Assembly (NCBI GenBank): GCA_024704765.1
Contig: JAKMXF010000221.1
Coordinates: 496,001-560,000 of the forward strand
Length of the DNA stretch: 64,000 nucleotides
DNA from: Oopsacas minuta
Lineage: Eukaryota; Porifera; Hexactinellida; Lyssacinosida; Leucopsacidae
Reading direction: 5' to 3'
Shown: positions 11,455-22,500 of the stretch, piece after piece
Position numbering within the stretch: position 1 is the first letter of the stretch
How the letters are laid out: each line of letters opens with the position of its first letter
The notes under the pieces: generated by a model
The model's database searches: none
Seen by the model: only the letters and a program-made list of their open reading frames with translations
Told to the model about the DNA's origin: nothing
Translations under genes and position numbers: made by a program

Positions 11455-11914
11455 TATGGACATACTATCTATTCGTTTATCTTATTCAGTCCAGTCCTTA
11501 CTTAGTTCACTCTTCGTCTCAGTCCTTACCACTTACATCACTCTTCCTAATACTCTCTTTATTCTATTATTTCTTTTACATTATCTCTATCTACCTTAGT
11601 TACCTCCTCGATTAAATCTCAGCTTCTCGATACTTTTGTAATTCAGTACAGTAGACTAGACCTCTCAAAACTGACAACAACCTCGAAGTGTCCGTTATTC
11701 GGAGGTTCCTCTCTAAATTGGTGGTTAGTAAGACTGCCTAGATCTCCGGCAGAGCACATCCAGCTCTGCTCTTCATGACAACCATTATGTCTCTTAGTTA
11801 TTCATAAGGGTAAACGTAATAGTGATTTGATAAAAATCGCGTATATTAACAATTACAAAACAGTTTAATACACAACTAAAATCACACACACTGAGCTTAT
11901 CTAGAGAAGTTCTA
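11455..11914. other. Convergent 3' gap between GATM and MTMR14
   Basis: Two 3' ends face each other here. A pyrimidine-rich stretch (11490-11600) gives a hydrophobic pseudo-ORF that overlaps the GATM stop in another frame; it is not credible as a gene. Nothing else was recognised. Confidence 0.5.
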
Positions 11915-14900
11915 TCATGAAATGTGTGAGAATTTCATATTTTTCGGTATAATATATTGATTATAACTGCCAATGAATAGTCGTCTCACTTCCAAGAGTT
12001 TGTCTCTCCGTATTTTAACCAATTCTGGACATTTATCTGACTTCTGGAGACCGCAATGTATAGAGAATTCACTATCAGTCATATGTTCTAGATAATCCAT
12101 ACCAAAATAGAAAATCTCCTCAGATTTCGAATTCCTATCGCTCAGTTTGTGTCCGAATAGCCTCCAATCGTATGCTACTGTGAAGAATAACATCTCTAGT
12201 GGGTTTAGGCTAGCATGCGCAAGACCGTCTGCCCATAGACTTAATCTTAACAAGGATATGAACATAGGTGTTCTGTCCCATCCAGAAATACAGTGTACGA
12301 ATACTCCCCCGTTAGAATTCTCCAGTTGGTATAAGAGCAGTCTTGTATAACAGCTAGTCATGTCTTTTATACTCCATTCTTTGTATTCTGCCCAATTGAC
12401 CCCCAGGGGTTTGTGTACCACCCCATCTGGGATCTTTAGGATAGCGTCCACCTTTTCTACTTTCCAATTGAATCTCAGTTTATCTGAGTTAAGATATTTG
12501 CTTTGATAACCGCGGAAGGATTCACAACCTGGATACGGCAAACTGGCTAATAGGAATTCTCGATACCTATAGTAAATATTTGAAATATTTTACAATAATT
12601 AAGTTTAACTCTTAAACAAACCTTCCAGCTTTATCGACCTTCTCTGAAGAAGCTACTGGTAACATAAACTTGAGTTTTTTCTGTTGATACATCAGGTCAC
12701 ATATCAATCGTACTCTAAGCTCTTTCAGAAGTTTTATGTCTTGTCCTCTGACCTTATCACATAGCTCTTCCTGTCTTCCTAGTCGGCTCTTGTCGGGGAG
12801 ATTAGTCGCACCGTCTTCTTCAACCCCAACACCTCCTGTCGAGAAAAAGTCCCAGCCTCTCCGTCCGAACTGTTCCACTCCCACGGATAGTGTAGCTCCC
12901 CTGCAAAGGTTCTTGTCTTTATAGATTAGGACAGGTACCGCGAATCTGCTACGTGCCCTGGCGAACCTTGCGGTCAGGAATAGCTGAGTCAATTTTATAG
13001 CATTATTAACCTTCTGCTACAAAGTATACAATATATTAGATTAGATTCGGTAACCTACACAAATGAGGTGCCAGAGACGCCGCCAAATATGATACTCCGT
13101 ATGTGGAGGCTCATTTGTATGGGACTAGGATCGCTCTGTTTATTTTTCACTCCGTTCCCACAGCCCTGTATTAATCTGTAAGTATAGATTGTGTAGCATG
13201 TCACAGCAAAGTACTAGGGTATCTCGAGCTAGTCAGGCCTCTGTACGCAGCGTGGGGTCTAGACACAGCTACAAGACTGTATCACATCATAGCGCAGTTG
13301 ATGAATCCTTATTCGGTGAGTCGTTCAGAGAAAAGAAGATGAGAGAGAACAGAGAGAGCAAATCTCTTAGTCCTGTTCAGCCTTATCACCCCGTACTACA
13401 CTCACCGGACCCTCTGGCATTCTCTGAGGCTCGACAGAAGCCAGAAGTTGTGCAGGTATTTGCCGGACATATTCCCGTGGTTTCCTGTATATTTACTTAA
13501 TTGTTTAGGTGATAACTAAAGACCTGATTCGTAAAATCCGCATACCAAGACCTGAGGATCCATCCGGACAGACTATAATCCTTGGACAAGATCACCTGAA
13601 TAGGATCGTTAGTGAATCAGCTGTTGTAACCAAAGACGATCTCCAACTGGAGAAAGAGAGACAGGAGGACAATAGGAACCAACTCCAAGATCAGGTGCAG
13701 AAGAGAAAGAAGGAATTTCAGGTATGCAGATTTATTTAAACACTCAACTCCCCGCTTATATTGAAGTGTGAATTGTACAAATATGGTCACAAACAGTTAA
13801 ACGGATTATAAAAATTGTATGATATTTGTAGGCTATTGAGCTAGCTCGTCGAACAAACGAGAAATCAGATCTCGACAAGGAATCTGAAGATACTCGTGAT
13901 ATTCTAATACAGAGATCAAAGAATATGATGGAAGAGCAGGACGATGAGATTAAAAAACTGAATGAGGTTATCCTGAATGCGAAATGTCATGCGATAAGAG
14001 ATGCTCAGTTAACTGAGAAAGACATTCTTAAACTGGATATAGACCATGAGGAGAAGCGACTAGACAATATGATGGAAATGGACAGACTCAATGCTATGCA
14101 GGAATATGAGCGTAGAGAACAAGAGAGACATAGACAGAGACTGCTGGGAGCCCAGGTAATAACCCTATACAGGGCTATGCTTTATACAAATACTCTGAGA
14201 ATATAGCTTAATATTAATACACTGGATTCCGGTTATAAGAACGTGTATTGCTACTCCCGAGGGTGTTTTTATAACTGACATCCACTGCATATAGATATTT
14301 AACCATGGGAATAGGTTATCCAGCAACAGATAAAGGACAGAGAACAAGACCGTCTGCTCGAGTCAGAGAAAAAAGACCAAGAAACAAGGACTATGCTTGA
14401 GTATCTAGAGCGTCTACAGATTGAGGACATAAAAGAGATGGAAGAGAAAGTTACCCGACAGAATATCCTAATGGAAGATATCAACCTAGCTAATGACGAG
14501 ATTCAAAGACAGAAATTACTGCAAAAAGAACAGGAAAAATTAGCCGAATTGAAGGTAGAGTATAATTACAGCTTAATGTTATTCAAGGCATTGTATATTA
14601 CAATTCAAATTGAATCACGATAATAATATATGTTAATTAGTAATCTCTTTGTACCCAACAGCCGTGTGTCATACCGATACCATATAAATCTTTGACATAT
14701 TGCCAACGACGACTATTCTCCTTCCATAAACCAAATCCGATTTTCTGGAGACGAAAATTAAACCAGGCTAATATGAAATCGGCGGGTAGTCCCTCTCCCT
14801 TTCTGGTCGGTTTCCAGTTGCTAGGGAATACCTTTATTAGGTCCCATTCCTGTCGAGTGAGCCGAGGACGTCTCATTTTCTGGACCTTTGAACTTTGAGA

Positions 14901-17900
14901 TGTCGGGGAGTAGATAACCTCTTCGTCTGATTCAGAGTCTGTTGTACACTCGAATGCATTTCTCAGAATATATTTATACATTTCTTGTTCCTGAAGTCCC
15001 ATCGATCTCCCTCGGGCATACAACCTTTTGAGGGCAGTTTTTATCTCAAAAGCGGACTCTTCTAAAAGGTGTTTCTTGCCCCCTTCCCCATTGTCTGTTA
15101 GGGTACTGTCAAATTCTTCATCCTTAGGTACATACATGAAATTATTTGATACCATATACTCAGCAGCTCTTTGCTGTATGTCCTCTGCTGGGTAACAGGA
15201 CCGTCTCGAGGTGGAGTGCACACGAGACCCTCTGCTCATATGGGACTCTGTAACCTGACCCAATTTTGGTACCTTTTGGTAAGAAGGGTCTTTCCTTCCT
15301 TTGGGGGGAGAATTCAAAACTCTGCTGAACGAGAACATATTGCACGTAGCCGTCATCATTTTGAAATGAATATACTTATGTGCGTGTTGCTATATTCTGT
15401 TTGTCATTGTATGCTACTTTATATACTAAATGTTGTTGTGATTGAGAAGCCAAGAGTACTTATAGAAGTTCTTATTAAAGTAAACGGAGAATTCAGAACT
15501 AGTGAATAGATTCCTCTGGTACTTTACTATCAAGGGTTCTTATTTACAATCTGACAAACTTGGCTAAGTATTACAGATATAACAGCAGGGCTTATGGGGT
15601 TCTTACCTAACCGATATTTATTTGACCATTTCTGACAGTAGAATTTTGTTGCTAAAAAGCTAAGTGAATTTATTATTTCATTAATACTTCCCGAGAAGAC
15701 TTCCAAAATCCTAAAGACACGAGTACAGTGGGTCTAATGGCCTTGAGCTGGGGTAACATCAATGAACGTGGGCTTTCCCTTTAGGCTTATGAATAGGAAG
15801 AATTGTATTGTTAGAATTTATGATCTCTCCCTCGTCTTACCTTTAACTCAGAGGTGTTAATATTATGTTTTTCAGTTTGCAAAATGAAGAGAAATGAACT
15901 TTGCGAGTTCCATACAGACGAACATTCTCAATACAAGTCTCTAACATAACAACAACAAATGTAGTATGGTATTCACCCCATATAATATCAATAACCGCAA
16001 TGAATAGTATTGTTCGAGTTCTTATGTCAACATTGCATTTTACAGCACTCATCCCACAACACATCTGTGTATAGAATTATAGTGTATTATGACAGCATCC
16101 CTAAGCAGCTGTGATGCTTGTCAATATCAGTGAACTTGTCAGTTAATTATTTGAGGAAATTAGTTTGAATAAGGTTGCGTAGTGCGATAGAAGCTCGTAT
16201 TTTGTGATGCCATAGAGGAAGGGTAGCTGTAATTATCATGGATACTCTGTTAAGCTAGTTATTCCTGAAGGATGAGATTATTCTTGACCCGCATTTCATA
16301 TTTGGGTTTATTCGATGTTTAACATATTCCAGGGCCAGTGCCATTTGAGCATTCTGTGTGTCCAAACACTCTGTCCCTCGTCCTAGACCTCCAAATTACC
16401 AACCAACTAATTTAGTGACATTTCATGCTTCTACAATGTCCATGTAAGGCATTAGACAGATACCAAATGAATCGGGACATAACGCTCACAATGTGTCCCC
16501 GAAGAAACTATGAGATATTTAAATATTCGAACTCGTGTATACTCTCAATATTATCTCACAAAAGAATTGTACCCATTCTACCGTCGCACTGTTTGAGGTA
16601 GTAATTGTAAGGTTTAGGATAATCTTGTTAAGAAAGAAGCTATGAATTGAATTTGACAATTCTAGCTTAAATAATCTTTCGTAATTATTGTTCCGCTTAT
16701 CGAGATATTCATTCAGTATTGATTATACGCGGGACATATGGCTTAATTAATAAGATGGGATTCATCTGTAATGTCATACTGATTCACTCGTGTTTGTTAT
16801 TCTAGTTATCACTATGACGTCATACTATTGTCCGTTTGTTTGTTAGAAAGCTAGCAGTTACTAATTAGGGAAGTTTGTTATACTGAAGTACAATAGAAAC
16901 GAATTTCTTGATATCTCCGGTGTAATTCAACTGTCCAATGTGTGTCTATTCATTGATTACTCTTTTAGGTGTTGGAATATATCAAAGAGAAGGAGGCCAG
17001 AGAAGAGGCCTATCAGAAGGAACAGGAGAAGCTAGCCTCTGAGAAAGAGAAGGAGATTGCTAGACTCAGACAGCAACAAGAGAGAGCTAAAGACGTACAG
17101 GCGGAGAAAGACGCTCTGCGGGCAAAGAGAAACCAGGAACAGTTCGAGAGGGACTGGAGGAAAAAACAGAAAGAAACAATGGAAAAGAAGTCTGCTAACG
17201 ACAAACAGCTTAAAGAAGCCAGACAGCAGCAAATTAATGATAAGGAGCATTTTTTGTCTCTACAGGCTCAGAGAGACAGAGCTGAATTCTCTCGGGTATT
17301 AGAAGTTCAGCAGCAGTTACAGCAGAAAGATCTGGAGCTAGCTAACACACATGCTTCAAAGAATAAGGCTTACGCAGAGCAGGTTTGTATGTGCAGTGGC
17401 ACCTCCACTAACAGGGCCTGTCGAAACGGAACTTCTGGAAACTGAGTGAAAAATAAATACAGTATAGCGAATTCCTAGTCACATAGAAATGAACCTCAAC
17501 ACACGGGGAAACGGGTCTGGCGGAGGTTACACTGTAATATTATTCTATTGTCACTGTTATAGGTACGTAAACAAGTTAAGAGCAAGGAGGAGGAACGTCT
17601 CCAAGGCAGGAGGGCATTCTTTGAAGAGGGTATCAAACTAGACCTAGAGGCCAAGGAGCGTAGAAGGAAGTTAGACGAGATAAAGTTGCGGAAACTACAG
17701 GAATTGAAGGACGCTGGTATTCCTACTAAATACACTGCAGAAGTTAGTCGCCGTATCCACGCACCACATCCTGTCTCATTTACTATGTCCTGAGCTCTAT
17801 ATAGCAACCCGATCACTACTTAGCTATTTACTAACAACTGATCCTGTGTACTGATTTTAATCTGTACTTATTTATCCCATATTTCTTCTAAAATTGAGCT

Positions 17901-18659
17901 TTAGAACTTTAAGGGAATACCGAAAAATTGAAGATGGATTGGTGACCGACACAATGAGTTTTCTATTCTGTCACTGTGCCACAATATGCCACATTTTATC
18001 ACTTAGATTTATGGGTCATAGAATAGAATATTCTGGGAATAATGCAGATTGAAATGTCACTCAAAATATATATAAAAAAAGATTCAACAAACCTCACACT
18101 CATTTTTTGGTTTTCCATTTTGTTGATTCTCATATTTGCTATTCTCAATGAAAGCATAACTCTTGTAATCTTCTAAGTCACCATGTCCACTTACATCCAG
18201 ACTTCTTGTACAATCCGTATCCCCCATGGCCTCTACATGTACCCATCCTAAAAGTTGTCGTGATACAGTGGTCTCCTCACACATGCAGTCAGCTGATCTG
18301 TCGAGAACACTCTCACTCTTCCTTCTATGATCCAGTGAAGGGTCGAACTCGCAAAATTTCCCCTCTGGTTTAGCAACCTTTAATTTCTCTCGTTCAGGAA
18401 TCAAGAGGGTAGGAGGGTAGTGAGCACATAGAGACCCATCTTGGTTTTGTACCTGTCCAATTTCATAGTCCTGTTTGAACAGGAACCAACACTTCTCCAA
18501 GTACTGAAGAGAACTACGATCCTCTGGCTTGTAAGGAGTTGTTAGAAAATTATTGATAAGTTCATCTAGTATATCTTTATTTATTTCCCCTTTATTTGAA
18601 TCTGAAAGTAGTACGCACTTCCTTTCCACACCCAATTTAGATTTGATTATACTCGCCAT
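11915..18659 (-). CDS. MTMR14: Myotubularin-related phosphoinositide phosphatase MTMR14
   Basis: Three minus-strand exons join in phase: 18659-18093, 12983-12622 and 12566-11915 (526 residues). The first exon has the MTMR14-type N-terminus (ELINNF, then CAHYPP). The second reads LCRGATLS, GRRGWDFF, DKVRGQDIKLL and SSEKVDKAGR. The third carries the phosphatase loop HCISGWDRTP (C-x5-R) followed by FISLLRLSLWADGL and VAYDWRLFGH. The enzyme removes the 3-phosphate from PI(3)P and PI(3,5)P2. The long serine-rich tail of vertebrate MTMR14 is absent; the last exon ends soon after the catalytic domain with EVRRLFIGSYN. Intron 1 is 5.1 kb and holds the whole CFAP45 gene on the other strand. The exon 2 acceptor (after 12984) was chosen because phase and alignment agree there; it is the least certain join. 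Confidence 0.88.
13198..17793 (+). CDS. CFAP45: Cilia- and flagella-associated protein 45
   Basis: Six exons, 13198-13455, 13509-13721, 13832-14155, 14324-14554, 16969-17382 and 17563-17793, are all phase 0 and give 556 residues (human about 551). Diagnostic stretches occur in order: VDESLFGESF, EDPSGQTIILG, VILNAKCHAIRDAQ, MLEYLERLQIEDIKEMEE, KEIARLRQQQERAKDVQAEKDALRAKRNQE and LQELKDAGIPTKYTAE. Most of the protein is charged alpha-helix, the TPH/trichohyalin-like coiled coil. CFAP45 is a microtubule inner protein of ciliary and flagellar doublets. I start at the ATG at 13198, which opens a serine-rich head. The gene lies completely inside intron 1 of MTMR14 on the opposite strand. Intron 4 (2.4 kb) holds another ORF; introns 2, 3 and 5 carry transposon fragments. 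Confidence 0.96.
13742..13800. mobile_element. MITE family A fragment in CFAP45 intron 2
   Basis: CTCAACTCCCCGCTTATATT and the core GTACAAATATGGTC match the left and middle parts of the copy at 61088. Both ends are lost. Confidence 0.6.
14229..14279. repeat. Dispersed repeat family C in CFAP45 intron 3
   Basis: CCGGTTATAAGAAC and TATTGCTACTCCCGAGGGTG read, in reverse complement, almost the same as 48394-48442. It is palindromic at its ends (CCGGTTATAAG). Confidence 0.65.
14637..15359 (-). CDS. Orphan ORF of 240 residues nested in CFAP45 intron 4
   Basis: One open frame from ATGATG at 15359 to a stop at 14637, on the strand opposite to CFAP45 and the same strand as MTMR14. The N-terminal half is basic and serine-rich; the middle has an acidic patch (TTDSESDEEV); the last 70 residues are the best-conserved-looking part, with WDLIKVFPSNWKPTRKG, ILAWFNFRLQKIGFGLW and YGIGMTHGCW, rich in aromatic residues. 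I do not recognise the family. It is not an MTMR14 exon, because it has its own stop and no similarity to that protein. Codon composition and length make chance unlikely. It could be lineage-specific or derived from a mobile element. Confidence 0.6.
   Translation of the reverse strand: MMTATCNMFSFSRVLNSPPKGRKDPSYQKVPKLGQVTESHMSRGSRVHSTSRRSCYPAEDIQQRAAEYMVSNNFMYVPKDEEFDSTLTDNGEGGKKHLLEESAFEIKTALKRLYARGRSMGLQEQEMYKYILRNAFECTTDSESDEEVIYSPTSQSSKVQKMRRPRLTRQEWDLIKVFPSNWKPTRKGEGLPADFILAWFNFRLQKIGFGLWKENSRRWQYVKDLYGIGMTHGCWVQRDY
15360..16968. other. Gene-free remainder of CFAP45 intron 4
   Basis: 1.6 kb between the start of the 240-residue ORF and CFAP45 exon 5. Only short frames occur on either strand. 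A palindromic CRE-like TGACGTCA is at 16817-16824. No protein similarity or terminal inverted repeats were recognised. It presumably includes the promoter of the minus-strand ORF. Confidence 0.45.
17394..17534. mobile_element. MITE family B, near-complete copy in CFAP45 intron 5
   Basis: 141 bp with imperfect terminal inverted repeats: left CAGTGGCACCTCCACTAAC, right ending GCGGAGGTTACACTG. It sits only 11 bp from the exon 5 donor and makes up most of the intron. The inner part (GAACTTCTGGAAA, GAGTGAAAA, AAATGAAC) is shared with the copies at 5242, 50538 and 60936. Confidence 0.7.
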
Positions 18660-19516
18660 CCTGTTTGTTTGTTTGTTTGTTTATTTTCTCAGAGAATAGT
18701 ATATTAATAGATACAAACAAGATAGTCACTAATGAGAACCTAATCTGTCCTGGAAGAAACCTAAGTGTGGTTAGTTAATTGAAACTGCAAAAGTTAGATT
18801 TCTAGGATTCACTTGATTCGATTATAATACAAAATTTGGTATATTTATGTAATCTGGAGTTTAGTTACCAGGGCCTCTGGTTGGAGCTGTTTTGCTCTCA
18901 AGGGTGTTGTGTACACCCAGAAATTTTCAGTCTATTGTAATCTCGCATTTATCGATATTCTTAACTTTCAAATACCATCGTGGACGTTCAATGCATTTAC
19001 CCTTTAGAGATAATATTGAGAGTATCAAATATCTCTTAATTATCCCCTACGTATTGAAAAGCTAACTCCTGGAATTTTCAATTAATTACTACTACTTGAG
19101 TATATCTTACGAATCAATATATTATTTAATTTGAGGATCCTTGGTTACCCTAGGGGGCAGAAAATGGGTCTACACGTATGTATAATGATAGTCATATGTG
19201 TTCGGACAAATGCTAAAACTGCAAAACACATGCTACAACTGTTAAAATGATACCACAATCCTCAAATCTGTCACATAGCAACCGTACTCACCAATAGCTA
19301 TTTACCCTTAGCCAAAGTTGTTCTACTTGTCAGGTCATTAATCCTTAAGTTCCAAATACTCGTATGTGAGAGCCAGTAATGTTACAGTTCTATTAATAGG
19401 AATTACAGATTACATAACGTTTAATTAATTCCGTAAGTTGTTGAGACAATTTCCACTTATTTATATTGAAAGGGAACATTTTAGATTATCTTTCCTAAGC
19501 TGTAATGTAATCTCTA
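18660..19516. other. Divergent promoter gap between MTMR14 and the PDZ-Roc/COR-like gene
   Basis: AT-rich, with a (GTTT)n run at 18662-18683 right upstream of the MTMR14 start. Near 19250 it has CCTCAAATCTG, a short match to the dispersed CAGATTTGAGG motif. No coding sequence is evident. Confidence 0.5.
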
Positions 19517-22500
19517 ATGGCTACTAACACTTCGAACACTCCTGCTATTTGCGTCATAACAGCTCGCATTAAGCAGACACGAAATAGAGCTATCAAAAGT
19601 TTCCATTCTTTCGATAAAACAGATTATTCCAGTCTGGAGAGAGAACTGATTTCTTGTTTGAGAACGAATTATGACGTCACTCATTTTTCTGATACGGACA
19701 CTACAGACTGGCCGCTATCCAATTCCCCCTCATTCCCCGCACGGATGTTCGCGAGGGGACATGTTCCGATCACAAACTCAAAATCGGTTGACTTTCTATC
19801 AAACACTTTCTCGTTTGGAAAAGATCTTGATATACTTCAGCAGTTTATGAGAGACAACTCACATATAGAGAGATATATCATCAACATATTTGCAAAAGTA
19901 TGGATATTATTAAACTCCGCGTTATAACGAAGTGATTCTTTCCCCCTATTTCTTGAAAGTAATTGAATATACTCCGCGTTATATCGAAGTGAAACCCGAT
20001 GTCCCGATCACTTCGTTATAACAAGAGTTTATTTACATTCCCGTATTTTATATGTGTCATCCTTTTAGGACGCTACACAGATCAAATCGGACTATATGAC
20101 AAAGTTTTTCAACATGGTATCCTCCAGTAAGAGTGTCGTGTTCTATTTCTGTCGGAAAGCAACCCGTAAAATGTTCCAGAAGGAGTACTGGACTTCTCTA
20201 TGCGGTCTCCTTCAATTTTCAATTCGTAAATATATCTTAGATTTTAAAGAGAAACACCCAATCTTAGATACGAACAAATTGACCAATCATATTAATTCTT
20301 ATCTCAAAGGTTAGTTACATATTAATATTTGAGTTCCCTTATTAATAGGTGTTAGTTCCAATTCATGTGTATATTTATCTCCCAGCACTCGGCCTTTGAT
20401 ACCTAGTTACCTTTGGACAACAGTGTGGGGTACATACATATGTAATCTAATTATAATTGCCTCTGTAATTACTAAATCTATCTTTAGAAATAATTATCTT
20501 ATAATATATAACGATAAGATGTTTAACTAATATTAGCTGTTTTGTCAAACTATCAGTGATCGATGATGGATCAGAATGGCGATCAATTCAGTCATCAGGA
20601 CTCTATTCGTGAGAACGGGGTGGAGGATATGATGGTAGAGACGCGGCGTCGTGTGAAGCTGTTTGTTCTTAATGAAGCTCACGATTGGGAAGATAAAGGA
20701 ACTGGACATGTGACTGTGGTTTTCCAAGAATACCTACATGGTCTAGCGTTAGTTGTCCGTAGCGAGGACAACGGAGCTGTCCTCCTAGAGTCTCGGATTG
20801 AATCGGACAGGGTCTACCAAAAACAGGACGCGACATTGATAGTATGGGACGAGAATGAGATTGAGAAGGCTCTCTCCTTCCAGGAGCGACAGGGCTGTGA
20901 TGACGTTTGGTCCAAAATAAGAGAGGTTCAGGGCCGTAACGAACTCGGAGAGATCTCAGATAACCTGACTCACATGGAAGGATTTGAAGATGACCAAATA
21001 TTCCAAAATTCGCAGGAAATATACGCGATTGAAATGCCAGTTGTAAACACAGAGAATTTACCGAATATCTATGAGTTACTAACCAAATATACTAACCCAG
21101 TCGTTGATAAGGATAATGTAGTAGCTGCTATAGAGAATGAAGATTACGTCAGAAAGCTTCTGGAGTTTTTCCAGATCTGTGAGAGGGATAAAGACACGGA
21201 AAACCTCCAAACTCTATATCGGATCTTTAAGAATCTCTTCTTAATGAATCGTACTGCTATTCTACAGATCATGCTCAGTGAGACGAATATCATTGACGTC
21301 ATAGGGTGTCTAGAATACGACCCTAGGGTCACTACCCCCTCCACACATCGGGAATTCATTCGTAAGCAAGCTAGCTTTAAGGACGTTATCCCTATCACAA
21401 ACACTGAGCTATTAACAAAGATCCATTTGATGTATAAAATGCAATATATACAAGACGCGATACTGCCTGCTCCCTCTATGTTTGAGGAGAATTTGATGAA
21501 TGCATTAGCTCAGTATATTCTATTCCAGAAGATTGAGATAATAGAAATGATTGAGAAGGAGGAAACGTTCCTGATGGATCTTTTTGGAGGGATTGAAGAG
21601 GAAAATAGAGAGGGGATCACACCCGATAAATTTAAGAACCTAGTCTTCCTCTTGAAGGAGATTTGCCTGTTTTCACAGGCCGCGCAGAATCCTGCCTCTA
21701 AGCACAATTTCTCTCTGATACTCTGGAATAATGGAATGATGAAGTCTCTCGGAATTATCCTAAGCTCAGATGATGACGTCATTCTACAGAGTGGTGTAGA
21801 TATCCTATTGACCATGACTGAATTTGCTGGTACCAGTATTCAGCTTAAAATTACGACAGAAGCGGAGACTCAGGAGGAAGACGAGCAAATTATAAATCTA
21901 CTAATTAACACACTTGTCGATCCTCATAAGTCATCATTAGACGCCTCCACTTTCCATTTATTGAGGACTCTAATCGACCCGGAGACTTTTATACCTGACA
22001 TGAAGCCAGTTGACCGAACAACATTCTTATCGTACTTCTATAAGAACTGTATGCACCATCTGATCGCTCCACTCCTCGCGGTAACTACTGACACACGAAT
22101 ACACCATTTATTAGACACAGTAGATAACACGGAGATACTAGCTAACATTATTCAACTGCTGGCGTTCTGTGTAGAACAACACACATACCATAGTCGTGTA
22201 TATATAATAAATAAGAACCTCCTGTCTCGTGTAGTCGTCCTATTGACTTCTAAACACTCCCATCTAGTCCTCATGACAATACGACTTGTCAGAAAGATAC
22301 TAGGCATGAAGGAGGAAGGTTTGAACTCTTATATCATTAAGAATAACCTGCTACAACCACTGACGTCACTATTAATAGCAACACCTAAGTATAATATGAT
22401 TAATTCAGCCTGTCTTGAGTTGTTCAGTTTTATTTTGAAAGAGAAAACCAGAGGCCTTCTAAAGTACCTGATTGAAACGCTCCCAGAGGTGAAGGAGATC

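Noticed and set aside
14637-15359. Reading this ORF as a middle exon of MTMR14
   Set aside because: It ends in a stop, does not resemble MTMR14, and MTMR14 exons 1 and 2 join directly in phase.
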